Of a stretch of DNA of 34,051 bases, positions 1-8,453 are shown in pieces. Made by a program: the position numbers and the translations under genes. Numbering within the stretch: position 1 is the first letter of the stretch; each line of letters opens with the position of its first letter. Under the pieces are notes generated by a model. That model was not told the DNA's origin. It worked only from the letters and a program-made list of their open reading frames with translations, and made no database searches. The stretch spans positions 1 to 34,051 of the forward strand of contig JBMNCO010000112.1 in the NCBI GenBank assembly GCA_049366815.1, read 5' to 3'. Source of the DNA: CAYNYM01 sp049366815. GTDB lineage: Bacteria; Desulfobacterota; DSM-4660; Desulfatiglandales; HGW-15.

Positions 1-35
1 CTTCGGAACGTAAGAAAGGGTGCATGATTTCCTTT

Positions 36-70
36 CGAATTTTTCAAAGGGCTAACGTGTTACGGAGATT
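36..70 (+). repeat. Copy of dispersed intergenic repeat (right arm) upstream of ispG
   Basis: These 35 bases match 10726-10760 at 31 of 35 positions, including an identical 19-base core at 36-54. In both places the copy ends about 20-25 bases before a start codon. At the second site it is the right arm of a long inverted repeat. Here the left arm would lie before the window begins. Origin and function are unknown. Confidence 0.7.
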
Positions 71-88
71 GAAAGAAGGAGAAGGATT

Positions 89-1159
89 TTGGCAGGGAAA
101 GGTACAACAAGGATAAAGACCCGCAGGATAAAGGTGGGAGAGGTTCCGATAGGAGGAGACGCCCCCATAGCCGTCCAGTCCATGACCAACACGGACACAC
201 GGGACGTTGCATCAACAGTGCGACAAGTGGAACAACTGGCGGAAGCCGGTTGTGAAATCGTCCGGCTTGCCGTACCGGACGAAAAGGCCGCGGAGGCCTT
301 TGCGGTCATCAAATCACGGGTGGTTCCTCCCCTCATCGCAGACATCCATTTTGATCATCGTCTGGCCCTCATGGCCCTCAGGGCCGGGGCGGACGGATTA
401 AGAATAAATCCGGGGAATATCGGCGGCTCCAAGGGGGTCGAGAAGATCATCAGAGCGGCTCGTGAGCGAAACGTTTCCATCAGGATCGGCGTGAATGCGG
501 GTTCTCTCCAGAAGGATATTTTGAAAAAATTCGTGCACCCCACGCCCGAAGCCATGGTAGAGAGCGCCCTTGAGTACATCCGGCTCTTCGAGGACCTGGA
601 CTTTGATCAGATGAAGATCTCCATAAAATCGTCTAATGTGCTGGATACCGTTTACGCCTATGAGCTTTTGAGCCGGGAAACCGATTATCCCCTGCATCTG
701 GGCATAACAGAGGCCGGGACCCTCATTTCAGGAACCGTAAAGAGTGCTATAGGCATAGGTCTGCTCCTCTACAAGGGCATCGGTGACACCTTTCGGGTAT
801 CCCTTAGCAGAGATCCGGTAGAGGAGGTGAGGGCGGCCTATGAAATCCTCCGGGCCCTGGACCTGCGGCATCGCGGTCCGGAGATCATCTCTTGCCCTAC
901 CTGCGGTCGATGCGAAATCGATCTTTTCGGTCTTGTCACCCGTGTGGAAAAGGCCCTCTCCGGCATCAAGGCCTCTCCCAAGGTGGCCATCATGGGCTGT
1001 GTGGTCAACGGCCCGGGTGAAGCCAAGGAGGCGGATATCGGCGTTGCGGGGGGGCGCGGCCAGGGGATTCTCTTTAAAAAAGGTGAACTCCTCAGGAAGA
1101 TTCCGGAAGAAAAGCTCGCCGACGCGCTGATTGACGAGGTTCACAAGCTGGTGGCATAG
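89..1159 (+). CDS. ispG: 4-hydroxy-3-methylbut-2-en-1-yl diphosphate synthase (flavodoxin/ferredoxin-dependent)
   Basis: IspG (GcpE) converts MEcPP to HMBPP, the penultimate step of the MEP isoprenoid pathway, in the cytoplasm using a [4Fe-4S] cluster. The protein is 356 aa, close to the short bacterial form of about 370 aa. The N-terminal TIM barrel carries the family stretch VQSMTNTDT (29-37). The C-terminal cluster-binding part has Cys269 and Cys272 (SCPTCGRC), Cys304 (MGCVVNGPG) and Glu311, the expected ligand set. The start is TTG at 89: AAGGAG at 76-81 is spaced 7 bases from it, and the next in-frame Met (residue 32) would cut into the barrel. The gene is followed by a 356-base gap before proS. 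Identification is secure. Confidence 0.97.
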   Translation: MAGKGTTRIKTRRIKVGEVPIGGDAPIAVQSMTNTDTRDVASTVRQVEQLAEAGCEIVRLAVPDEKAAEAFAVIKSRVVPPLIADIHFDHRLALMALRAGADGLRINPGNIGGSKGVEKIIRAARERNVSIRIGVNAGSLQKDILKKFVHPTPEAMVESALEYIRLFEDLDFDQMKISIKSSNVLDTVYAYELLSRETDYPLHLGITEAGTLISGTVKSAIGIGLLLYKGIGDTFRVSLSRDPVEEVRAAYEILRALDLRHRGPEIISCPTCGRCEIDLFGLVTRVEKALSGIKASPKVAIMGCVVNGPGEAKEADIGVAGGRGQGILFKKGELLRKIPEEKLADALIDEVHKLVA

Positions 1160-1515
1160 CTTTGATCAGGATCCCGTATCGGGGGAGGCCTGCGCGCAGG
1201 CGGTCGGTCGCCTCATCCGACCCTGAATCGTTTTGACCTCCATGTGCCTGAGGTCAAAAAGGATCAAAGGAGGCCGACCCGCACAGGGGTACGCCCTTTT
1301 TCGTCCGTGCCACAGACCCCAGTGGCCCTTTGTTTCTTCCCTTTTCGAGGCACAGGCCCCATATCCTTCTCGTCCGATCCTGGAAGGCCTCTGATCCACA
1401 AAAATACCCTCTGGACCGCGTTTCCCCTATGAACGTAAAGTCGATTTGTGCTATGGATTGTAACCGGAAACGGGGCAGACCCCAATAAATGATATAGCGA
1501 GGTGTCAAGATTCCT
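1160..1515. other. Intergenic spacer with hairpin, ispG-proS
   Basis: No convincing gene lies in these 356 bases; the open frames lack ribosome-binding sites and family resemblance. An inverted repeat at 1231-1260 has 10-base arms (TTTTGACCTC and GAGGTCAAAA) around a 9-base loop. The T run precedes and the A run follows on both strands, so it is not a standard intrinsic terminator. A GCCTGCGCGCAGGC palindrome sits at 1188-1201. I found no good sigma-70 promoter for proS. A GAGGTG at 1500-1505 is the likely proS ribosome-binding site. Confidence 0.6.
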
Positions 1516-3243
1516 ATGCGTTACACACAATATTTCATACCCACCTACAAAGAGGTCCCTGCTGAAGCGGAAATCGTCAGTCATCAGCTGATGCTCAGGG
1601 CGGGCCTGATCAGAAAACTCACTTCCGGCATCTATACCTATCTCCCGGCAGGCCTGAGGGCCATAAAAAAGGTGGAAAAAATCATCCGTGAGGAGATGAA
1701 CCGCTCCGGCGCCATAGAGGTCCTCATGCCGGCCGTTCAACCTGCCGAGCTCTGGCAGGAAAGCGGTCGCTGGGAATATTACGGCCGGGAACTCCTGAGG
1801 TTCAAGGATCGTCATAACCGGGATGCCTGCATGGGCCCCACCCATGAAGAGGTCATAACCGATCTGGTCAGGAGAGAGATCCAGTCCTATAAGCAGATGC
1901 CTATCAATCTCTACCAGATCCAGACAAAATTCCGGGATGAAATAAGACCCCGGTTCGGCATCATGCGGTGTCGGGAATTCATCATGAAAGACGCCTACAG
2001 CTTTGATGCGGATGATGCCGGTGCCGACCGCAGCTATCAACGCATGTATGACGCCTACAGCCGCATCTTTCAGCGGTGCGGACTCAAATTCAGGTCCGTG
2101 GAGGCGGATACGGGTAGCATCGGAGGCAGCTTCTCCCACGAATTTATGGTATTGGCCGATTCCGGAGAGGATCAGATCATCAATTGCACCCGGTGTAACT
2201 ATGCCGCCAACCTTGAAAAGGCGGAAGTCAAGCTGAGAGATGAGATCGCCCTCCCCCTGCGGGAAGACCTGCTTCCCCTTGAAGAAGTGGAAACACCGAA
2301 TCAAAGGACCATCGAAGAGGTGACATCCTTTCTCGGCGTTTCGCCCGAGCAACTCATCAAGACCCTGATTTTTATGGCCGATGGAGAGCCCGTGGCCGCC
2401 CTGGTTCGGGGCGATCATGAGATGAACGAAACAAAGTTGAGAAACTTCCTCGGAGTCGAGGAAGTGGAATTGGCGGATTCCCGGACCATTGAAGAGGTGA
2501 CCGGTGCGCCTGTCGGTTTTGCCGGCCCTATGGGTCTTAAAATCAAAATGTTCGCCGACCTGGCCGTCAAAGACATGGTCGACTTTGTCACAGGCGGAAA
2601 TCGAGAAGACCTCCACCTGCGCAACGTCAACCTGGAAAGAGACTTTCAGGTCGCTCAATTCACTGATCTGCGTGTGATCACCCCCCAGGATCTGTGTCCC
2701 AGGTGCGGCGGAGAAATCCGTTTCCGCCGGGGAATCGAAGTCGGGCACATCTTCAAGCTCGGCACCAAATACAGCAAGGCCCTGAAGGCCGTTTACCTGG
2801 ATGAGAACGGTCAGGAACGCCACATTGTCATGGGATGTTACGGCATCGGTGTGGGGCGTACCGTGGCCGCGGCTATCGAACAGAACCATGACCGGGACGG
2901 AATCATCTTTCCGATCCCCATCGCGCCCTTCGAGGTCGTTATCCTGCCGCTTCAGATGCATGAATCCCCGGTGGTCGAGACCGCGGAGAAACTCTACACA
3001 GAGCTGTCCGATCGGGGATTTGACGTCTTTCTTGATGATCGTGATCTTCGGGGTGGCATCAAATTCAAGGATGCAGATCTCCTGGGCACCCCCATCCGGA
3101 TCACACTGGGCATGCGAAACCTTCAAAACGGTCAGGCGGAAATGAAACTGCGCATGGAATCGGAGAGCAGGCTCATTCCCCTTGAGCATGCCGGGACCCT
3201 CGTGGGCGACAAGATCAAAGAACTCTATGATTCGATTAAATGA
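1516..3243 (+). CDS. proS: Prolyl-tRNA synthetase (bacterial type, with editing domain)
   Basis: ProS is a class II aminoacyl-tRNA synthetase that charges tRNA-Pro with proline in the cytoplasm. The 575 aa length is typical of bacterial-type ProRS. Visible in order are motif 1 in the first 75 residues, the GPTHEE substrate loop (about 107-112), motif 2 with RPRFGIMRCREF (144-155), an INS/YbaK-like editing insertion (about 225-400), motif 3 near GIGVGRT (about 440-450), and a C-terminal anticodon-binding domain in the last 100 residues. The start is ATG at 1516 with GAGGTG upstream. The last 17 bases overlap the start of the downstream (p)ppGpp synthetase/hydrolase gene, so the two are probably co-transcribed and translationally coupled. 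Identification is secure. Confidence 0.97.
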   Translation: MRYTQYFIPTYKEVPAEAEIVSHQLMLRAGLIRKLTSGIYTYLPAGLRAIKKVEKIIREEMNRSGAIEVLMPAVQPAELWQESGRWEYYGRELLRFKDRHNRDACMGPTHEEVITDLVRREIQSYKQMPINLYQIQTKFRDEIRPRFGIMRCREFIMKDAYSFDADDAGADRSYQRMYDAYSRIFQRCGLKFRSVEADTGSIGGSFSHEFMVLADSGEDQIINCTRCNYAANLEKAEVKLRDEIALPLREDLLPLEEVETPNQRTIEEVTSFLGVSPEQLIKTLIFMADGEPVAALVRGDHEMNETKLRNFLGVEEVELADSRTIEEVTGAPVGFAGPMGLKIKMFADLAVKDMVDFVTGGNREDLHLRNVNLERDFQVAQFTDLRVITPQDLCPRCGGEIRFRRGIEVGHIFKLGTKYSKALKAVYLDENGQERHIVMGCYGIGVGRTVAAAIEQNHDRDGIIFPIPIAPFEVVILPLQMHESPVVETAEKLYTELSDRGFDVFLDDRDLRGGIKFKDADLLGTPIRITLGMRNLQNGQAEMKLRMESESRLIPLEHAGTLVGDKIKELYDSIK

Positions 3244-5368
3244 CATCACCAATCAGCTCCTGACCTACCATCCGAAAGCGGACATCAGTCTGGTGCAAAA
3301 GGCCTATGTCTATTCCGCCAAGGTGCACCAGGGGCAAACCCGTCTTTCCGGTGAACCCTATCTGTCCCATCCCCTGGAGGTATCCCACATCCTGACCCAG
3401 ATGAGAATGGATGTCGTCAGTGTGGCGGCCGGTCTCCTCCACGATACCATCGAGGACACGATTGCGGAACTCTCAGAAATTGAGCGCCTTTTCGGCCATG
3501 AAACGGCCAATATCGTCGATGGCGTGACCAAGATCAGCAAGATGCAGTTTACCAGTCGGGAGGAGAGGCAGGCGGAAAACATGAGGAAAATGATCCTCGC
3601 GATGGCTACGGACATCCGGGTGATCATCGTAAAGCTTGCTGACCGGCTGCACAACATGCAAACCCTGGGTTACCAGACCCCGGAAAAGCAGAAACTGATC
3701 GCCAGGGAGACCTTGGACATCTATGCGCCCCTGGCCGGCCGGATGGGTATCTACTGGCTGAAATCAAGGCTTGAGGATCTCTGTCTCTTCTACTTGGAAC
3801 CGGAGATCTATCAGATGATCAAGACCGAGTTGGCGGAGAGGCGTGGGGAGAGGGAAAAGTTCATCGAAGAGGTCAAGGCACTTCTCTCAACAAGGATCAA
3901 AGAAGCGAATTTGGATGCCACCATAAAAGGGCGTCAGAAACACTTCTTCAGTATTTACGCCAAAATGCGGGACCAGAACCTGAACGTTAACCAGGTCTAT
4001 GACATCGTGGCATTCCGTGTGATCGTCAGCACCCTTCGGGAGTGCTACGAGGTTCTGGGGCTTATCCACGCCATGTGGAAGCCGGTTCCGGGAAGGTTTA
4101 AGGACTATATTTCCATGCCGAAGAACAACATGTACCAATCGCTTCACACAACGGTCATCGGCCCCCTGGGCCAGAGGATGGAAGTCCAGATTCGTACATG
4201 GGAGATGGACAAGGTCGCGGAAGAAGGGATCGCGGCCCACTGGAAGTATAAAGAAGGGATCGCGGCGAGCAGGTCCGAAAACGAGCAGTTCGCATGGTTG
4301 AGGCAACTCCTTGAGTGGCAAAAGAGTCTTCCGGATCCGGAAGAGTTCATGGAGTCGGTTCGCATGGATCTCTTCCCCAACGATGTCTATGTGTTTACGC
4401 CGACAGGGGAAGTGAAGGAGTTTCCCAGGGGAGCGACACCCATCGATTTTGCCTACAGCATCCATTCCGAGGTCGGAGACAAGTGTTCCGGTGCCAGGGT
4501 GAACGGGAAAATGGTGCCGCTTAGATACGCAATGCGAAACGGTGACATTGTCGAGATCATCACCTCCACCAGGGCCCACCCCAGCAAGGATTGGCTCGAT
4601 TTTGTAAAGACCTCACGGGCCAAGACCAAGATCAGGCACTGGATCAGGGACCAGGAGTACGATCAGAGCATCAATCTGGGAAGAGAACTCCTGGAAAAGA
4701 CCCTGGAGCAGAACAATATAAGCATCACAAACCTCTTGAAGAGCGAAGCCGTTTCAGCCCTCGCCCATGAGCTGTCGTTTCACGCCGTCCAGGATCTCCT
4801 GGCCAACATAGGTTACGGCAAGATCTCGGCAAAACAGGTCATCGGACGTCTGAAACCCAAGCTGGGCATTGAAGAACTGAAGCATCCGGGACTCGTCAGC
4901 AAAGTGGTCTCCCGCATAAAGCGTAAGAAAAACACCAAGGGTATCAGGGTAAAAGGCGTAGACAACATGATGGTCCGATTTGCCAACTGCTGCAATCCAC
5001 TGCCTGGAGAACGGGTTATCGGCTTTATCACACGCGGCCGTGGTGTGACCATCCATAAAAACAACTGTCATCACATCAAGGATTCCGAAAGTGAAAGGCT
5101 TGTTGAGGTGTCCTGGGCGACGACGGAGGAGGATTCCTACACGGCCAGGTTGCAGGTCACGTCCCTGAACGTAAAGGGCACCCTGGCCGAGATCAGTGCG
5201 GCCATGGCCCAGAAAGACGCCAACATCGTGCAGGCCGATATTACTACGACAATGGACAAGAAGGGAATATTCCATTTTACCGTTGAAGTAACCGGCTATA
5301 ACCACCTGCAGGAAATCATCGCGGCCATCAAAAAAGTCAAAAATGTCCTGCGCGTCGAGCGGCTGTAA
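3227..5368 (+). CDS. rel: Bifunctional (p)ppGpp synthetase/hydrolase (Rel/SpoT family)
   Basis: This RSH enzyme makes and degrades (p)ppGpp, the stringent-response alarmone. The chosen ATG at 3227 gives 713 aa and a 17-base overlap with proS; an upstream in-frame ATG at 3182 would extend deep into proS and adds no family sequence. Domains in order: HD hydrolase with His48 and the His72-Asp73 pair (HDTIEDT), synthetase with GRFKDYISMPKNNMYQSLHT (about 285-305), TGS (about 382-445), a Cys-containing region (NCCNPLPGE), and a C-terminal ACT domain (about 640-713). The intact HD residues and the RFKD form of the synthetase loop indicate a bifunctional enzyme rather than a synthetase-only RelA. 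Coupling to proS ties alarmone control to a translation gene. The symbol could equally be spoT or relA. Confidence 0.96.
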   Translation: MIRLNDITNQLLTYHPKADISLVQKAYVYSAKVHQGQTRLSGEPYLSHPLEVSHILTQMRMDVVSVAAGLLHDTIEDTIAELSEIERLFGHETANIVDGVTKISKMQFTSREERQAENMRKMILAMATDIRVIIVKLADRLHNMQTLGYQTPEKQKLIARETLDIYAPLAGRMGIYWLKSRLEDLCLFYLEPEIYQMIKTELAERRGEREKFIEEVKALLSTRIKEANLDATIKGRQKHFFSIYAKMRDQNLNVNQVYDIVAFRVIVSTLRECYEVLGLIHAMWKPVPGRFKDYISMPKNNMYQSLHTTVIGPLGQRMEVQIRTWEMDKVAEEGIAAHWKYKEGIAASRSENEQFAWLRQLLEWQKSLPDPEEFMESVRMDLFPNDVYVFTPTGEVKEFPRGATPIDFAYSIHSEVGDKCSGARVNGKMVPLRYAMRNGDIVEIITSTRAHPSKDWLDFVKTSRAKTKIRHWIRDQEYDQSINLGRELLEKTLEQNNISITNLLKSEAVSALAHELSFHAVQDLLANIGYGKISAKQVIGRLKPKLGIEELKHPGLVSKVVSRIKRKKNTKGIRVKGVDNMMVRFANCCNPLPGERVIGFITRGRGVTIHKNNCHHIKDSESERLVEVSWATTEEDSYTARLQVTSLNVKGTLAEISAAMAQKDANIVQADITTTMDKKGIFHFTVEVTGYNHLQEIIAAIKKVKNVLRVERL

Positions 5369-5412
5369 AAAAAGTGCCGAGGAGACTTCTGCAGGGTACG
5401 CAGATCCGCACT
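5367..5412 (-). terminator. Candidate intrinsic terminator of rpmB
   Basis: Read on the minus strand just after the rpmB stop, the sequence can fold as an outer AGTGC/GCACT stem with inner GGA/TCC and TCTGC/GCAGA pairs around a 7-base loop, followed by seven T. The T run overlaps the rel stop codon on the other strand. The stem is interrupted, so the call is moderate. Confidence 0.45.
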
Positions 5413-5429
5413 CTCATGCATGGGACCGC

Positions 5430-5618
5430 CTAAGACTTGACCACCGAACCGGACCGGATACAACTGGTGCAGACCCTCAATCTCAGGGACTGTCCGTTTT
5501 TGACGACTCGTACTCTTTGAAGATTGGGATACCATCGTTTCTTGGTTTTATTATGAGCATGGCTCACACTGTATCCCGTCCTGGGTCTTTTCCCACAGAT
5601 TTCACATACTTTTGACAT
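5430..5618 (-). CDS. rpmB: 50S ribosomal protein L28, zinc-binding form
   Basis: L28 is a small structural protein of the large ribosomal subunit. The 62 aa product begins MSKVCEICGKRP and has the family arrangement of basic residues, with RWYPNLQRVRV in the middle. Two Cys pairs, CEIC near the N-terminus and CTSC near the C-terminus, mark the zinc-binding (C+) version. The start is ATG at 5618 because AGGAGG lies a few bases upstream; a longer open frame to 5678 is unlikely because it would run through the promoter at 5650-5678. The gene stands alone on the minus strand, convergent with rel and divergent from mpl. Identification is secure. Confidence 0.96.
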   Translation of the reverse strand: MSKVCEICGKRPRTGYSVSHAHNKTKKRWYPNLQRVRVVKNGQSLRLRVCTSCIRSGSVVKS

Positions 5619-5649
5619 GGATGTCCTCCTTCGTAAAAACAAATTTTTT

Positions 5650-5678
5650 CTTATAGCACTTCTTTTCAAGGATGACAA
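5650..5678 (-). promoter_or_regulatory. Sigma-70 promoter of rpmB
   Basis: On the minus strand TTGTCA (5673-5678) and TATAAG (5650-5655) are separated by exactly 17 bases. The predicted start of transcription is about 25 bases before the rpmB ATG, and AGGAGG follows. The position rules out the longer rpmB open frame. Confidence 0.7.
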
Positions 5679-5699
5679 TATTTTTCAGGAAATTTCAAG

Positions 5700-7211
5700 A
5701 TGAAAGATGAGAATCATATGGATCAACCCTGCGCTCAGCTAAGACCGGAACTCAACAGGCCCCCAAAGGACCCCCGACACATTCATCTTATGGGCATATG
5801 CGGGACCGGCATGGCCTCAATCGCCGGAATGCTTAAACAACAGGGGTATCGGGTCACGGGGTCGGATCAGAATGTCTATCCACCCATGAGTCTCTTCCTC
5901 GAAGGGCTCGATATTGCTGTGCTCCAAGGCTATGGCCCGCAAAACCTCCATCCCGTACCCGATCTGGTGATCGTCGGCAATGTCATCACCCGTCTCAACC
6001 CGGAGGCCGCCGAATTGGCCCACCTGAAAATCCCCTACCTTTCCATGCCGCAGGCCCTCAGGCTCTTTGCGATGGAAAACCGAAAATCCATCGTCATCAG
6101 TGGGACACATGGAAAGACAACGACCGCATCCCTCATCGCCTGGATTCTTGAGTCGGCGGGACTGGACCCCGGTTTCATGATCGGTGGAATTCCTTTGGAT
6201 TTTTCCACCAACTATAAACTGGGAAAGGGATCGCTCTTCGTCGTGGAGGGGGACGAATATGATACGGCCTTTTTTGACAAAGGCCCAAAGTTTTTGCACT
6301 ACGCACCTTGGACCACGATCCTGACGAGCATAGAATTCGATCATGCGGACATCTACCAAGACCTCGACCACGTCAGGGGAAGCTTTCAGAAATTGATAGG
6401 GATCATACCTCCTGAGGGACTTCTTATAGCCAACGGGGACGATCCGATTGTCGCAGCGGAATCCGCCGGGGCCTCGTGCCCCGTCACCACCTACGGTCTC
6501 GGCAGGGACGCGCAGTGGCAGGCCGTGGACGTGGATGTGCGTGAGGACTCTACGCGATTGACAATCCTCAGGAACGGAAAGGAATACATGAAGATCACAA
6601 CCCCTCTCTATGGTCTCCACAATGTGTCGAACCTGCTTTCGGCGGCCGCCCTGTCGGATTTTCTGGGACTCGCCCCCGGGGTGTTTCAAAGGGCACTCAG
6701 AGGCTTCCGGGGCGTGAAAAGAAGGCAGGAACCCAAAGGAGAGAGGGGAGGCATCCTGGTGTTGGACGATTTCGCCCACCACCCCACGGCCGTCAGGGCG
6801 ACCATTCAGGCCGTAAAGGCCAAATACAGGGACCGCCGTATCATCGCTGTGTTTGAGCCGAGATCAAACTCCAGCCGCCGCAATATCTTTCAAGGGCATT
6901 ATGCCGTCTCCTTTGACGGAGCGGACCTCATCCTCATCCCGGAAACACCCATGACCGAAAGGATTCCACCTGAAGAAAGATTTTCCTCGACAAAACTGGT
7001 TCGAGACCTTGTGCACAGGGGTTTGAAGGCTTTGTACTGCCCCACCACGCAGGACATCATCGATCATATCATGACCGAGGGCAGGAAAGGCGATGTCGTT
7101 CTGGTGATGTCCAACGGCGGATTTGACAATCTCATTGACAGACTGCTGAAAACAATGGAGAATCGCTCAAATTCACCGGTGTCCAAGACAAGTAGCGGAA
7201 AGAATGGCTGA
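5700..7211 (+). CDS. mpl: UDP-N-acetylmuramate:L-alanyl-gamma-D-glutamyl-meso-diaminopimelate ligase
   Basis: Mpl is a cytoplasmic Mur-ligase homologue that joins recovered tripeptide (L-Ala-gamma-D-Glu-meso-Dap) to UDP-MurNAc during peptidoglycan recycling. The protein is 503 aa. The N-terminal nucleotide-sugar fold starts with HLMGICGTGMASIAG (29-43); the Cys in MGICGTGM is typical of Mpl rather than MurC. The ATP P-loop SGTHGKTTTAS is at about 134-144, and the C-terminal Mur domain has VLDDFAHHPTAVRAT. The start could be ATG 5700 (AGGAA about 9 bases upstream) or ATG 5718; both lie before the conserved region. MurC is the main alternative, but the N-terminal signature favours Mpl. Its presence implies a meso-Dap murein that is recycled. 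Confidence 0.93.
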   Translation: MKDENHMDQPCAQLRPELNRPPKDPRHIHLMGICGTGMASIAGMLKQQGYRVTGSDQNVYPPMSLFLEGLDIAVLQGYGPQNLHPVPDLVIVGNVITRLNPEAAELAHLKIPYLSMPQALRLFAMENRKSIVISGTHGKTTTASLIAWILESAGLDPGFMIGGIPLDFSTNYKLGKGSLFVVEGDEYDTAFFDKGPKFLHYAPWTTILTSIEFDHADIYQDLDHVRGSFQKLIGIIPPEGLLIANGDDPIVAAESAGASCPVTTYGLGRDAQWQAVDVDVREDSTRLTILRNGKEYMKITTPLYGLHNVSNLLSAAALSDFLGLAPGVFQRALRGFRGVKRRQEPKGERGGILVLDDFAHHPTAVRATIQAVKAKYRDRRIIAVFEPRSNSSRRNIFQGHYAVSFDGADLILIPETPMTERIPPEERFSSTKLVRDLVHRGLKALYCPTTQDIIDHIMTEGRKGDVVLVMSNGGFDNLIDRLLKTMENRSNSPVSKTSSGKNG

Positions 7212-7258
7212 TGTTATTACTTTATTTTTTGAAATTCATGCCAAGAAGAGGAAATATC

Positions 7259-7780
7259 ATGGAAAGGAAGAGCCTGTCTGTATTCCTGGTTATGCTGATT
7301 TTTGTTTTCGGCTTTTCGATCTCAGGGGCCCACGCCATGGATCATCCTGTCGCCGCTCTCAGTGGTCTGAAAGGCATCTATGTAAATATCGCACCCATTG
7401 ATTCGTACCTCGAAAGTGAAGGGGTGACTGCAAATCGACTCCGGAATGAGGCTGAAGGCCGCCTGAAAAAAGACGGGATCAATATCCTCAATAAGGATGA
7501 TTACGACAGGTACAGCCGCACTCAGACCTATCAGTCGGCCCGCCTCGATATCAGCGTGACTTCCGAGGTGGGTGGATCTGAAACCCATCGGATTTACGTC
7601 GTGAGTGTCCAGATCATTCAAGAGGCCCGCCTCTTGAGAAAACCCATCATCAAAATATCGGCGCCGACCTGGGAAGCCCTCAAAATTGCAGTCAACCCGG
7701 GCGAAGGATCGTTGATCATGCAGATCCAAGAGGCCCTGGACCTTTTCATCCAGGATTTCCGGTCCGCAAATTCTCGATAA
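7259..7780 (+). CDS. Small secreted/periplasmic protein of unknown function
   Basis: I do not recognise a family. The 173 aa product begins with a clear Sec signal peptide: MERK, then about 17 hydrophobic residues, then a probable cleavage after Ala-His-Ala (residue 26). No lipobox is visible. The mature part of about 147 aa is mixed alpha/beta in appearance, with SGLKGIYVNIAPI near its start and a strand-like stretch HRIYVVSVQIIQEARLL in its second half. It has no Cys in the mature part. ATG 7259 is chosen because GAGGAAA lies just upstream and it places the signal peptide at the N-terminus; the frame is open back to 7211. It sits 47 bases after mpl and 10 bases before pcm, so it is probably in the same transcript. 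Confidence 0.75.
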   Translation: MERKSLSVFLVMLIFVFGFSISGAHAMDHPVAALSGLKGIYVNIAPIDSYLESEGVTANRLRNEAEGRLKKDGINILNKDDYDRYSRTQTYQSARLDISVTSEVGGSETHRIYVVSVQIIQEARLLRKPIIKISAPTWEALKIAVNPGEGSLIMQIQEALDLFIQDFRSANSR

Positions 7781-7790
7781 GGGCGTATCC

Positions 7791-8438
7791 ATGACCCACG
7801 ATTACCGTCTTGCACGCGAGAGGATGGTAAAAGCCCAGCTTGTCTCGCGCGGCATTGATGACGAAAATGTATTACGGACCATGGGTAAGATACACAGGCA
7901 TCTATTTGTTGAAGAGGCCCTGGTCGGGGAGGCCTATAACGATCATCCCCTGCCCATCGGACACAAACAGACCATTTCACAGCCCTACATTGTGGCCCTC
8001 ATGACCCAGGCCCTGGAATTGACCGGCAAAGAAAGGACCCTCGAACTGGGCACGGGCAGCGGCTATCAGACGGCCATCCTGGCGGAGCTTTCCAGAACGG
8101 TCTACACCATAGAACGCATCAGGCCGCTCATGGAAAGGGCAAAGGAGGTGCTCGACGCCCTGGGATACACCAATATCCTTTACAAGGTCTATGACGGCAC
8201 CCAGGGATGGAAAGAGTTCAGCCCCTATGATGCCATCATGGTCACGGCCGGAGCCCCCGAAATCCCGGAGCCCCTGCTGGAGCAACTGGACGAAGGCGGC
8301 AGAATGATCATCCCCATTGGGGACAGATTCAGCCAGGATCTGATCAAAGTGGTCAAGGTAAAGGGGACTTTCAAAAAGCAGAACCTCGGCGGCTGTCGCT
8401 TTGTGGACCTCATCGGCGTCCATGGATGGGAACAGTGA
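7791..8438 (+). CDS. pcm: Protein-L-isoaspartate O-methyltransferase
   Basis: Pcm uses S-adenosylmethionine to methylate isoaspartyl residues in aged proteins, starting their repair. The 215 aa length fits the bacterial family. The substrate-side region has KQTISQPYIVALM (59-71) with the conserved Ser63, and the SAM-binding motif I is LELGTGSGYQTA (84-95), followed by the acidic VYTIERI strand. Later motifs include the proline-rich AGAPEIPEPLLEQL and GGRMIIPIG. ATG 7791 follows AAGGG at good spacing. It lies 10 bases after the secreted-protein gene and just before recG, so these form a likely operon. Identification is secure. Confidence 0.95.
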   Translation: MTHDYRLARERMVKAQLVSRGIDDENVLRTMGKIHRHLFVEEALVGEAYNDHPLPIGHKQTISQPYIVALMTQALELTGKERTLELGTGSGYQTAILAELSRTVYTIERIRPLMERAKEVLDALGYTNILYKVYDGTQGWKEFSPYDAIMVTAGAPEIPEPLLEQLDEGGRMIIPIGDRFSQDLIKVVKVKGTFKKQNLGGCRFVDLIGVHGWEQ

Positions 8439-8453
8439 CAGGCATCCTTGCGA

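Noticed and set aside
1264..3252. 662-codon open frame on the minus strand opposite proS
   Set aside because: It is fully antisense to a certain proS gene, has no family resemblance and no ribosome-binding site; long antisense frames are common in GC-rich genes.
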